Of a DNA stretch of 64,000 bases, positions 53,268 through 64,000 are shown piece after piece (within the stretch, counting starts at the first letter, position 1; the number at the start of each line of letters is the position of its first letter). Below the pieces are notes generated by a model. It made no database searches, was not told the DNA's origin, and saw only the letters and a list, made by a program, of their open reading frames with translations. The position numbers were made by a program, and so were the translations under genes. The stretch spans positions 4,915,001 through 4,979,000 of the forward strand of contig JAJKFH010000102.1 of NCBI GenBank assembly GCA_023333565.1, written 5' to 3'. The stretch comes from Puffinus mauretanicus (lineage: Eukaryota > Chordata > Aves > Procellariiformes > Procellariidae).

Positions 53268-53437
53268 GCAATAAGGAATTTCTTTTATTCCTGCGCTGGC
53301 TGGTGTGTTGTTACCTTCATTCTGGGAGTCTGTGATCGACACAGTGACAACATAATGCTGACAAATGCCGGACACATGTTCCACATAGATTTTGGAAGAT
53401 TTTTAGGTCACGCACAGACATTTGGAAGCATAAGAAG
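53268..53437 (+). CDS. PIK3C2G: PIK3C2G internal exon 9 of 9 visible (catalytic and activation loops)
   Basis: The exon is 170 bp: 56 codons from phase 0 and two bases (AG) of an Arg/Lys codon completed beyond the window. It reads [53 protein letters not shown]. It carries the catalytic loop DRHxxN (Asp, His and Asn all kept) and the Mg-binding DFG, so the kinase looks active. The activation loop that sets lipid specificity begins at its end. Two residues differ from the class II pattern I recall: Ser in DRHSDN (usually Asn) and Arg after DFG (usually Lys). Acceptor ACTAACTAG, donor GTTAGT. Confidence 0.97.
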
Positions 53438-54305
53438 GTTAGTATCTATAATAATGCGTATATTAAACTTTAAAGCAGTGTTCTGTAATTTCGCAGTCTT
53501 ATTAACACCTGTGGAAAAAATAGAAATGAGATCATGCTTTTTTTTCCTTTCTGAACTTTTCAAAACAACATCTTTTCATTGTTCACAAAACCTCTAAAAA
53601 TATAGGAATGACTGGAAAAGGAATTAAAATTAGATGTTGGAGGTCCCCTTTCAGTCTAAAAAAAAAAAAAATCTAAATCCTTGTTTCGTCAGAGATTTGA
53701 ATGATGCAGTTCAGTAGCGACCAGAACAGTAGACGGGCCTATGCCAAAAGAATGCTGATGTCCATTGTTTTTTTCTAACAAAGGAGCATTCCTGTAATGG
53801 ATCCAAAACCATAGATGTATCTAATTGACCACTTTCTTCCCATATTCAGAGAAGAAACCAAATTTTCCAAATAGACATGCAGAATAATTACATTATGCTT
53901 CTGCGGGTAAAATTGCTAGCTTTTTCATTATCTTTTGAAGTTTTATATCTAACCACACTGAGCTCAGGGGCTGGTTTGCAAATGTCTGATTTTACCTAAA
54001 GACGACTGTGATTTTTCTGTATCTATCTGTGATGTAACCATCACATGATAAAGATAAATAAAATAGTGTGATCATGTATCCTAGTTCCTAATGTGAACAT
54101 ACTATGGAGGAATGAATTGGGATGGAACAAGAATAGATAGGATAATGCCAGTATGTGTAAAACACAAAGAAGCTGTTATAGTAGAGCAGAGAATGGATAA
54201 ATGATCCCTAATACTGATGAGTAGTGTATGTGTGAGGGGGTGTCTTTCCTCCATGTTTCCTAATAATTTCCAGAACTCATCCCAGAATTAAGTTTGAGCT
54301 AATTG

Positions 54306-54335
54306 TTCCTTTCTTTTTTCTTTTTTTTTTTTTTT
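54306..54335. repeat. Poly-T/pyrimidine tract
   Basis: Nearly pure T with three C positions, ending in 15 consecutive Ts and then AAGCTGG. It looks like a splice-acceptor tract, but no AG followed by a conserved open exon comes after it. Confidence 0.7.
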
Positions 54336-55250
54336 AAGCTGGCCTTTGTCTATTCTAGACTCAGTGTGTTAGACAGAAATAACAGTGTGGGAGTATTGAT
54401 ATGAGGGAAGCTGATGGGGCTAATAAGTACTTCTAAGCCAGGCAGTCAAAAGATTTAGTTGCAGTGCTCAGAATTATCATCAATCATTCAAGATATGCTC
54501 CCTTAATCCTACTTATTTGCTGTGGAAAGAATAAAGCAGAACAGAGTAATAAAAAAAGATACTCATGTACACTCTAAGTCAAGTGCTGCATCCCTCACTC
54601 CAACAAACCTCCTTTTGGAGCCTAACAGGAATTTCCTTGAGCAGTAATTTTACATGAGCAAAGAATTATCTAGTTTGAATAACAGGACGAAGCAAATATA
54701 GGGGGGGACACCATGACCAAATTTAAACAGAAATCATGTAAAAGCAATAATAAAAATACATGTTGATTTTACTGTTTTACTACTCAGTCATACTACACCT
54801 TCTTATAAAGTCTAAGAAAATGACTTCAAATATAGTCACTTCCACAAACAGCAGCCATTTTTTTCTTGTTTCTCCATGCAGTACATTACTTTTAAACTAT
54901 ATAATAAAATAATGCATTTTAGGACCTCCATTCATGGAATGCCCTCGTGGTTCTTTAGTAAAACTAGGACTCACACTTAACAGTAGGTTGTGAACATCAT
55001 GGGACAATGGTTGTCTTCCTCATAACTACATGCAATGGGCAGATACAATATTAATGACTATAGTTCTCATGAGCTGTAGCACCTTCATGAAATGTAACAT
55101 ATTTGTAACACAGGAACACAGGGATATCACATTTCTACATCCCATAAATTTCAGGCTCTCTCAAAATTTCAGTGGCATTTGTATCTATTCATTCCCACGA
55201 GGCAAATTGTGAAATAGTTTAGCCTCTGGTTTCTTTAACAGCTCTTTATA

Positions 55251-55293
55251 TTAGATTTTTATTTGAGTTCTTATTAGATTTCTATTTGAGCTC
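55251..55293. repeat. Two-copy 23-bp tandem duplication
   Basis: TTAGATTTTTATTTGAGTTC (55251-55270) and TTAGATTTCTATTTGAGCTC (55274-55293) differ at two of 20 positions. A recent local duplication or slippage event. Confidence 0.85.
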
Positions 55294-56840
55294 TTTGCAC
55301 CCCCAACAATATCATACCCCTGAAATAATATTGATAAAACAGCAGCACAATGCTTTCAAATCTTTAGAATTATTAGTGCTGACTATTAGGGTTTTGTACA
55401 GTAGATGCTATACACACACTTGTGAAGTTCTATAGGTAGCTTTAAAGAATGAAATGTAACTGATACAAATCCCTATACATGCAACTGGTCTCTACACACA
55501 TCACACAAACAAACTTTTTTTTTTTTAATCTATGCAAACGAATGAAGGCTTGTAGAAAAGGAGTCCCTGTCTGAACTGTTTAAAAGAGTCATTCCTTTCA
55601 GAATTTAGGAAGATAACTTGCTTGCCACAGTTGTCCATTTTCTGTCCTCAGGGAGTGCTTTTTGCCATTAAAAAACTCTTATTCCTCACAAAGCTTCATG
55701 AGGATAGGTCCTCTCCAGTATTCTGCATAGAGAGCATTTCTTCTGATATAAATAAAGTGAAAGGCATACATGGCAGCTTTGAGAATTGCACGCTGTTATG
55801 CATGGGCTGCAGTTCTTTCTATCAAATCCAATATGAGTCTTCAGAGAACCCCTGGAAGCTGATATGATTCATGCAGTCATGCTCACTTTTGCATTCATGA
55901 TTGTATAACACCCGAACAAGGGATTAGTTAACTTTTTTAATTCCTGCCCTCATCTTTAAATGATGTCCAATAAATCTGCTCAGTTTTGAGTTCATGGCAC
56001 AAATCAGTAACTCAGCTTTTATTGATTTCAGAGGGAAGAGGAATCAGGAACTTTCTGTCTTTTCCAGTTCCATGTACCTTCACAGCGCAGCAAATATGTT
56101 AAATAGTACTAATAACCTGTCTTTACTTATCTAGGAACTAATGTTTCAGAAGTGTTGGAGAGAGACATATGATATATCTAACCAATAGCATAATAACAGA
56201 GCTTGGCAGAAGAATTATTCCCAAAGTCCCACAGGGAACTTTCTTACTGAACCATGAGATTTCATTAGCTTTTTTTTTTAAATCATATGGGATGACACAT
56301 TTTGTTAATGGTAATAAAATACTCTTTCTTTCATTCTCTAATCCAGCCACCACATTTGGCCCTACATTTCCCTAACGCAGTGAATTGTGCAGGTACACTT
56401 CAAACTGTATGAAGAAAACATTTCTCGTTTAATTTCATACAACCATCCTATTCTTTACTTACTGGGTATTCCGTGGCAGTCATCTTAGACCCACTCCGAC
56501 TGAAATAGGTATAATATTATCGAGGTAATCATATGGGACTACGTCAGTCATCAAATGGTACAGAAGAAGGTGTCTGGCTCATGGTTGTACCTGCCATGCT
56601 TTCTTTGCTTTTGTTTTTTTCTTTTCAGTTCTGACCAGTTCCTTTTGAACATTTCTTCTTTGGTGAATTAAGCAATAAGAGATTTATTTAAATCCTGTGC
56701 TAACTGAAGTAATCCTAACTTCAGCAGTCTCATCCTCTCCACCACCAGTCACTTCCAGCACTGTCTATATTTTTTCAGTCAGTGATGTGCAGTCTGAAAC
56801 CTGATGGCAAGTTATGGAGTAGTCCAGCTCATGGCACACT

Positions 56841-56895
56841 GTATATTCACCTAGTATATGTATGTGTATATACATGTATAACATGTATATTCACA
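56841..56895. repeat. TATG/TACA low-complexity tract with duplicated end
   Basis: GTATATTCACCTAGTATATG, TATGTGTATATACATGTATA and ATGTATATTCAC: a TA/TG-rich repeat in which TGTATATTCAC occurs at both ends. Confidence 0.65.
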
Positions 56896-57937
56896 TGGCA
56901 CTAACCTAGGCGTCCATTCTTTTTTTCAAATATCCAGTCATCCTGATTATTTACAACACTCACTGGCCTTTCTTTTCCTTGATCTGAATCACAGAGACCC
57001 TCTTGTCTCTTTGCCAAACTAATCCCGCGTCTTGGCGCGGTTTTCCCAGAAGTTAAATCTGCTAAGCTGGTTTTCTTCTACAAAGTTAATTACTAGAGGC
57101 AGCTTAACTATTCCGTTGGGAAATTCCAGTTTTTTGAAGGAAGTTTCAAAAATATGGGAAAATTATGTTTCCCACACTTCTTCCTATGTCAGTGTTTTCC
57201 TATACTGAAAAGGACTTAAGAAAGTCTGAGCATGTAGAAATGTAGAAGTGCCTTTTTTTATTTTAAAAGTAACACATTTCATTTTTAGTGTTGTTAACCT
57301 AAAATGAGTGTTACTGTCTCACTGGAAGTGTTTATTTGAAAAAAAATGCATTCTTTTCAGGTATTTCTTTCTAAAACAGAGAAGTCAGCATACAGTGTCT
57401 ACATTATTTGACTACATCACATCAACATGTGTTCCATCTTTTTCCTAAAAATAGGAAAAAGTGAGGAAGAAGGAAGATAGCAATTTGCGAATTTCACATT
57501 TTACTTTTTTCTTTTTGCCTTTTAAAAATTTTATTTAGGGTACTCATCAAAGGAAGAGTAAAACTTGAAAATAAAAACTTAAAGTATAATCACTTTTCAT
57601 TTTCTAAATTTGTGCGTAAAAACCGTTGGACTAACCTGTATTACCTGCTGAAAGATTTCGTTAGGAATTTTCAGTATGCTTATTTAGTAATTCATTTTCT
57701 GCAGTTTAAATTTATTTTTCTGACTTGATCAGTCTGGAATTATTAGTCTCTGTGAACTGGTAACTCCTAATCCTTTGCCACCATCCACTTTCAGCACTTC
57801 CTGTATGCCACCCTCCAAAAATCTCTGACTGAAATCCTGGAAAGATTTAATTTCATGATTTAAAGCACCTTAGTAGCCCCAATGATCTTAATAAGATTAT
57901 ACAGATGTTTAAAGATAGTCATACACATAAGTCTTTG

Positions 57938-57985
57938 CATAAAGACTGAAAGGTGAAATATGCGTAAAGACCTAAAGGTGAAACA
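57938..57985. repeat. Two-copy 24-bp tandem duplication
   Basis: GCATAAAGACTGAAAGGTGA (from 57938) and GCGTAAAGACCTAAAGGTGA (from 57962) are 24 bp apart and differ at three of 20 positions. Just upstream, GTCTTT pairs with AAAGAC around GCAT, so the first copy sits at the base of a small palindrome. Confidence 0.8.
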
Positions 57986-57987
57986 AT

Positions 57988-58004
57988 GTCACCTACAAGG
58001 TGAC
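57988..58004. repeat. Small perfect hairpin
   Basis: GTCACC, loop TACAA, GGTGAC: a perfect 6-bp stem directly after the 24-bp tandem repeat. Too short to call a functional RNA. Confidence 0.55.
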
Positions 58005-59019
58005 AAGGCCCAAAGGGGCTTGAATTTATGAGGCAAGAAATTCATCACTTCTGAAAGTCAGGTGTCTCTAATTGCCCGGAATTAAATACCAAAAGCACAA
58101 GTCAAGTCTGAGAACATGAGCAGCGCAAGTTGCAGTCATGAGTTTCAGATGCCTGTATCTTTGCCTTGAAGAGTAGGTGTTTATTGTTGCTGTTTTGATG
58201 CTTTCTCTAATTATAGGGCATGGATAGTAGTTTGCCCTTTACCATTGGTTATTTATTTTCAGTAATAGCCTCCTGTGGAGGGCATTCAGCTAAAGCTTTT
58301 TGAAATCACTGTAAATTATGTTCACTGTCCACTTTGTATCCTTAATTTTTTTGGTTATCCATTTCAAAGTACCCAGGCAGTTAAGGGAGGCACTGTTTTT
58401 CCCATACAGTGTCTGTACGGATTTGACCCTATCCAGTTTTGTTCATTCAAGTGCGTTGTTCTTCTGCTGCATGGAGTTCCCTGGAACCCAGTTCTCGTCT
58501 GCCACAGCTCTCGGTATCCTTCTTGGCTGTTCATTCAGTTCAAGCGTGGCATAAACTGCTTTCCTATCTTCAGGAACAGCCACTTTCTTGAAGGAGTTAT
58601 CATGTATTCTAGTTAACAATTATCTGGGCTGGAGAAATTGTTTGATGCCTTCAGAGCCACCAATGGAATTCCCTCCACTTTGGGAGATTTACTGCACATG
58701 AGTTATTTAAGTGACTCCCTATCAAATTCAGAGATTTCTTCCTGCCCTCTCCTCTTCCCTCCTTCTCTTCCTATTAGTCACCCCATGATTTTTTGTAGAA
58801 TGTGACTCTAGAGACAGGAAGTTTAACAATAAAACAGAAGTAAAAGGGGAAAAAGACATCATGTTCACTGTCCATTTTGATTGTATGATTTTATTTGTTG
58901 TCCTTTTCAAAGTATAACTTTGTTTACAGAGACATATATTTTCTCTTTCCTGCTCCCATCAGAAACATTTTCTCGTATCATCTCTTTCTCCAAAAGCTTT
59001 CTATACATACCTTTTCACG

Positions 59020-59104
59020 TTCAGGGGAGCTGTTCTCACACACAGTCAAGTGTACATTTATATTCAGGGAGACCCATTCTCACACACAGCCAAGTATACA
59101 TCAA
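59020..59104. repeat. Two-copy 43-bp tandem duplication
   Basis: The first unit (59020-59061) and the second (59063-59104) share TTCAGGG, then a GA/GC stretch, TTCTCACACACAG and CAAGT.TACAT at the same spacing of 43. The later part of the unit (TTCTCACACACAG..CAAG) is best conserved. It is the largest local duplication seen in the window. Confidence 0.8.
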
Positions 59105-61099
59105 GTACTTTTAAATTAATCTCTGCTGCTTAGTCTTGGTATCTTTTTCTGCTTGTTCTGCACACTACGCCTTTGTCCTTCATCCTTAACTGGAAAGCAT
59201 ACTGATATATTTAATTCATGTAGGATTTCATCCCCTGCCCTAAGGAATTTCTGTGCAATTCAACTTCTTCATCACTGGTTTATTTCTCTATTTTGCCTAG
59301 TGATATGCAAAACTCCTGCAACAATCTACTACTGTGTTTTCCAAATAGCCATCTCTGAAAAGACCTGTTAGCTGAATATTCGGTAGGTATGGGATATAAG
59401 CCCACTTGTTCTATTATTTTAAGGCAACTTTTAGGTCTGAGTTTTAAAATCTTTTTTTCAGTACTGAGGGTCAGTCAGAATACAAACAGCAGTTGTCCAG
59501 CAATCTCCATTAACAAGAGGAATTGCTCCAATCTCCTTGTGAATTAACTCTCAAGTGTTTTATCAAGAGGGTTAGTAATAAACTCCTAACAAACCTGGAA
59601 AATTTGATAGTCTTAGAAAATGGTATAAGGCATCAGGAATCCTGTACTGAGCACTTTCAAATATAGGTATTGAACGTGAATTATATAAAAGACTTAAGTC
59701 CTCCTTAACATTGTTATGCAGTCTGGTTGCTGGTGACTGAGTGCAGGCTGCTTTATATGTGTCTATCTGAATATAGGATCCTAACTCAGCTCAGAAGATG
59801 CCTGAGCTGGACACAGTAGTGCATTTTAACCAGTCCATATAAGATGCACGTTGTTGCAACAGGACAATGTTTGAAACTATTGAAGACATGTATGTTCTTA
59901 AAGCAGAGTACATCTTCTTTCAGGGACGATGTTTTTTGGATTCTTCCAAAAATATACAAGCAGCTGACTGTACAAAATGATGAAATTCTCTGACATAAGT
60001 GAATACATTCTGTGGTCAGACTGCAGAGTAACTAGTGATCGCAGCACAGACTGCGGCAATGCAGCCATAGTGAAAACCATCAAGAGATGCCTCGAACTAG
60101 TTTCTGCTTTCCCATCACGAGTCTATTGCCAATTTTCTTGTTACAAGGTAAGGTTCCAGATGAGTCCCTGTAGCAAAACACACTGCAAATACTAGGTCTA
60201 CACTAAGAACTGTAACCATGTCTATCTTCAGCTGTAAACATTTGTGTTAGCTGTACTGTCACTTAGCATAGTAATCCTATGGTACCAGATATAATCAAAT
60301 TCTCCAGGATTTACAAACTCACTAATTTAAATTGGCCCACAATGAAAGGGATTTTAGTTAAGTCACATTCCCTTGCACTTTGCACAGGCAAAGGGGCACA
60401 AATAGATAGTTATTATGGCTCAGTTTATGGGGAACTAGGTGTTAACAGAATGATGAATCAGAGCCCTTAGCTTAGGCAAGGATTATAGCTTGTTTTCTAC
60501 CATATCCATTAAGCATGATTAAATCTCGATGTAACCAATCCAATTACTGACAGAAACATAAATCTTTCAGAATAGGCCAGTCCAATGTGTGAAATATTTC
60601 TTTTACTACCGATCAAAATAGCGGGTATGTCCAACACAGTGATTTTACTGGAAAGCTAACATTAAGGCTCTGATAGTGAAAAATAATGATAATAGCAAAG
60701 TTGATATATACATAAGAAGAACTAACTTAATGAATAAATAAGACCATAATGGTTTAAGAACTGTCCTCAGTTACCTAAGGAATTCAGGAGATTCTTTCTA
60801 GTTTGATGCTTCTACCTCTAAAGATAGATGTTAATATAAAAATAATGTGGGTAATCTGTAATCAGAAATAAGATTTCAAATTTGTAGTTAGAAAACTTTT
60901 TATGCAGTACATATCTCAAACAGCAGCAGAAATGGCAGAAAATAGAGTTAAAACCACGTTATCTGGTATAGACTTGACTTCTGGTCATTTGATTGAAGAA
61001 TGTAGGTCAAAAATATTAGATGCATATTTTGAATATCCAAGCCACGTAGTTTACCTGAGCCAAGGATGTTCAGGGCATTCAGGAATCTGAAGTATTAAG

Positions 61100-61460
61100 G
61101 GGATAAGCTCAACACTAAATTCAGACCAGTTTACCCAGGGCTACGTCCAACTGATTCTTGAAAACCTCCCAGGATAACCTCTCCAGGCAACCTGTTTCAA
61201 TATTTAATTATCCTCATAGTGAAGGGTTATTTTCTTATGGCCAGTCACAACATCAGCTATTTCAATTTTCTGTCTTATTCTTGCCTGGATCCATCTGTTC
61301 CATAATCTCCTATAGACACTAGAAGATTGCTGTTTGGTCTCCTGAAAACCTTCTCATCTCCTGGTTAAACAAGCCCACTTTCCTCAGCCTCTCCTTGTAG
61401 ATAAGTGCTCTAGTCCCCAAACATCTTGGTGGCTCCATGCTGAATTTACTCCAGTTTAGC
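61100..61460 (-). mobile_element. Diverged CR1 LINE 3'-half fragment
   Basis: The + strand reads, in order, TTCTTGAAAACCTCCCAGGA, CTCTCCAGGCAACCTGTTTC, CTCATAGTGAAGGGTTATTT, GGTTAAACAAGCCCACTTTC, CCTCAGCCTCTCCTTGTAGA and TGCTCTAGTCCCCAAACATC. This is the antisense of the CR1 segment from just after the reverse transcriptase towards the 3' end. The copy is old: many substitutions and small indels. Ends are approximate. Confidence 0.8.
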
Positions 61461-61529
61461 GACACCACTTAAAATATATTTACATCATTTGGATTCTACG
61501 CTTGCTGAAGAGACTGTCATCTCCTATAA

Positions 61530-62220
61530 CAGGTTTGTGATGGGACTGACACCTTGCAATATTTTCATTAGTAACCAGTATGATCGGGTAGAGAATATGG
61601 TTTTTTTAGTAGAGGCCTATTATAAGAGGTTTAGACTGTGATGAAAGTTGGGATTAGCAGTGATGGGTAGTTTTTCAGAAAGGGATCTGAGAGTTATACT
61701 ACAGTCAAGTTGAATATGAGTTGATAGAATATTGAATTGGAAAGCATGAAATGTGAAGTAATCCTTTTCTTTCATGTGACACTGGTAAAACTTCAGCTGG
61801 AATATTTTCAACATTTTACTTTTAGAAAGATGTAGATAAGGAGTCCACAGAAATTACAAGGAGTCCAGAGAAAAGCAATTAAAATTATCAGGCATCTGGA
61901 AAACAAGACTTATGAGAAAAGGTTGAAACAATTGTCTACAGGAGATTGAGGAAAGACATAACAACAGTCTGCAAATACATTGGAGGCTGCTGTAAAGAAG
62001 ACGGGATCTTCATGTTCCCTTAGGAAAGAACAAGAATTAATGGAATGAAAGCACAGCAAGGTTAGATTAGGCATCAAGAAAAAAAGCTCTGTGAGGGGAG
62101 ATACTGGAACAGAAATTTGATAGGTTGGAAAAGAACTCTGTCACTAAAACCATTTGAGAATAGGCTAAATAAGCATCTCAGAAGCATGTTTATGGTTGAT
62201 CTTGTCCTGGTGAGCAGAAA
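61530..62220 (+). mobile_element. Diverged CR1 LINE 3'-half fragment (opposite orientation)
   Basis: Sense-strand CR1 landmarks in order: AAAGGGATCTGAGAGTTATA, ACACTGGTAAAACTTCAGCTGG, GGAGTCCAGAGAAAAGCAAT, CTGGAAAACAAGACTTATGA, GAAAAGGTTGAAACAATTG, then near the 3' end AATAGGCTAAATAAGCATCT and GGTTGATCTTGTCCTG. It is 5'-truncated and heavily diverged, lying head-to-head with the minus-strand fragment to its left. No reading frame survives. Confidence 0.75.
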
Positions 62221-63430
62221 GATGGAGTATCTCTTGTGGTCCCCTTTCCAGGCATATTTTTTAATGACTCTATGTGCTTGCCTGAGACGAATTGTATAGT
62301 GCAGTCGTTCACTGTTTCATTCTTTAATATAAGAAAGGAATATACTTGCTTGTAGTTTTTTCTTTGTCTGCAAATATATATAATTACTATGATTAGATAT
62401 TTTCACTTGGCTTAGAGAAATAAGCACTCATGTTCATTTATTTTGTGTGAGTGTGTTCTTCAATAAGCTTTTGGCTTTTGCTGCAGAGCAAAGGATGTCA
62501 GCATTCAAACACTCCCTGAAAGCTTTTCTTATTTTATTGGATACATCTAAATTCCACGTAGTCATGCTGAATACTATCGGTCACTCTTGACTCAACTTAA
62601 ATGGTTTTAAAGCAGTCAGGGAATATATGGGGGCGTATGCTGCTGAGCAGCTCATTTTTAAATTGCAAACAGTTCTGTATGGTTTCTCACACACTGTCTC
62701 CTACGTTCATATGACAACTTGGACTACAACTGTTTCGATATTTTATTACTGTGCATGACTTAAACTTTTCCATAACTACACTATTAGGAAGTTTAGATTG
62801 GATCAGAGTAAAGATCATTTGTTGTTGATTATCTCATATGCTTTTTCTACTTAATATAAAAGGAAGTCAGTGTATCATTCTTAAATGTTCTGTACCGTGA
62901 GATTCATAGTAGGAAAAACTAAAACCATTGTTGACCTTACAAGCTTTGTTAATCAGTTTACATCTAGTGTTTCATAACAAATCCTGATGATCTTACTGGT
63001 CTTGTTGGAAGGCAGCATATTTCTGCACTTCACTACAGTGAAGTCCTAATAAATGTTCCCATCACCCCAGACAAAGTCTGTTTTTGCATGATGTTCTCTT
63101 CAGTTGCTTGAGGTTTTCCTTCTTTCCTCCCTCTCATGACATATCATACAAACATTCTTAATCTCCAGAGGAACTGCAAAACACATTCCCATGAAAATCT
63201 TAAATCTCTAAAAGCAGTACACAAGAAAAAAAGAATAAAACCACTCTAAAACTCGCCTTGCTTCTCACTGCATGACTTGAGTACACTCTTTTGTCACAGC
63301 CATAGTAAAGTATAAGTCTTTAAGGTCCAGGACTGCAGTCAGACTCTGTCATAAATGGGGGTATTGCCTTTTTGACTGATTTCTATTATAAAATCAAAGA
63401 GGTCATTAATCTCATCTAGGGCTTTAGTGG

Positions 63431-63459
63431 GAAAAAAAAAAGAAAGAAAAAAAAAAGAG
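63431..63459. repeat. Poly-A/purine tract
   Basis: A-rich run (ten As, G, three As, G, ten As, GAG). Low-complexity sequence. Confidence 0.85.
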
Positions 63460-63680
63460 TGAACGAGCTATGATAAGGTAGCTTTAATGATTTTGGGAGA
63501 CCTATTAGCTGTACATCTGTGGGCTATCTAAAACCACACCAGTTGTCTCAATGAGGCTCTTTTTTTCTAGAAATGATGGTACCCGAGATTACCATTATAC
63601 AGTAGAGGTCATTCAAGAATGCTTCAATTCTGTATTTCTTTAGCACACCATAAAGCAAAAAAAGGCTTTTGGTCTTCTAC

Positions 63681-63706
63681 AGATATGGTAAAAGATATGG
63701 TAAAAG
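63681..63706. repeat. 13-bp tandem duplication
   Basis: AGATATGGTAAA occurs twice with a spacing of 13. An AAAAGGCTTTT palindrome follows and a similar AAAGGCTTTT sits just before at about 63661. Local slippage. Confidence 0.8.
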
Positions 63707-64000
63707 GCTTTTACTTGAAAATACTTCATCACACCAGTTTTGTTAAACTGATGACAGTCATTTCATTAATTTGATAGAAGCAGCAAGTTGTAATAGAGAT
63801 TGTAGGCCAAGGGGCTCTTGTCCCATTGGCTGTAACACAGTAATTGGTCTTTGAACATCCTATGGATGTAAAGTATTATAGGGCTTAGCTGTGATCTTGA
63901 GGGTATGTTTTGGGGTAAGAAGTATTTTATGTTTATATCTTTTAGATAACTTCATGTGAGCAAGCTATGTAATAGATTTATGTCCAAATGAGTGATGTCT

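Larger units (their letters stand above)
53438..64000 (+). other. PIK3C2G: Intron, at least 10.6 kb, running off the window
   Basis: The next expected exon (activation loop continuing with a DRAPF-type motif) was looked for and not found, so the intron extends past the right edge. It holds a T-run, several short tandem duplications (55251-55293, 57938-57985, 59020-59104, 63681-63706), a small hairpin near 57988, a TATG-rich patch near 56850-56895, two diverged CR1 fragments at 61.1-62.2 kb and a purine tract at 63431-63459. An exon-like interval at 59924-60147 has stops in all frames and was rejected. Confidence 0.8.

Noticed and set aside
59924..60147. Exon-like interval with a good CTTCTTTCAG acceptor and a GTAAGG donor, containing a partly open frame
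   Set aside because: All three frames across the full interval have stops (TGA in each), and the peptide does not match the expected next PI3K exon. It could at most be a non-coding or cryptic exon.
53438..64000. Search for the next PI3K exon (activation loop, DRAPF-type motif)
   Set aside because: No segment with a suitable acceptor encoding that motif was found; the exon must lie beyond the right edge.

Overview
The window looks like avian nuclear DNA: AT-rich, gene-poor, vertebrate-type split exons and CR1 (chicken-repeat-1 type) LINE copies. A crocodilian or turtle source cannot be excluded from the sequence alone. No bacterial, plasmid, phage or organellar features were seen, and no complete gene lies inside the window.

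The only protein-coding gene I can support is a multi-exon class II phosphoinositide 3-kinase on the + strand. Its sequence reads as the gamma paralogue, PIK3C2G. Nine consecutive internal exons are visible: 2019-2207, 12989-13082, 14137-14231, 41994-42174, 43527-43634, 45923-46015, 48211-48340, 50469-50605 and 53268-53437. All have AG/GT boundaries, their phases join without a break, and together they give about 399 codons with no stop. They run from the helical (PIK) domain (first four exons) into the kinase domain: glycine-rich loop, ATP-binding lysine, hinge side, catalytic DRHxxN loop and DFG. The upstream N-terminal, Ras-binding and C2 exons and the downstream kinase C-lobe, PX and C2 exons lie outside the window.

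Layout: 1-1405 is a 5'-truncated CR1 LINE on the minus strand, entering the window inside its reverse transcriptase. From about 1.4 to 64 kb everything is exon or intron of PIK3C2G. Introns are about 10.8, 1.05, 27.8, 1.35, 2.3, 2.2, 2.1 and 2.7 kb, and the last runs at least 10.6 kb off the right edge. They hold simple repeats, G/C-run tracts, short local duplications, old CR1 fragments (28.2 kb, and a head-to-head pair at 61.1-62.2 kb) and several MIR-like SINE relics (20.1, 31.0, 51.9, 52.7 kb; weaker at 38.4 and 45.3 kb). No RNA gene, CRISPR array, CpG-island promoter or nested gene was recognised.

I found no evidence of a novel biological system. The points most worth checking are splice-site peculiarities around the 28-kb intron and exon 41994-42174, two substitutions next to kinase motifs, and unexplained repeat-like or conserved-looking intronic blocks.
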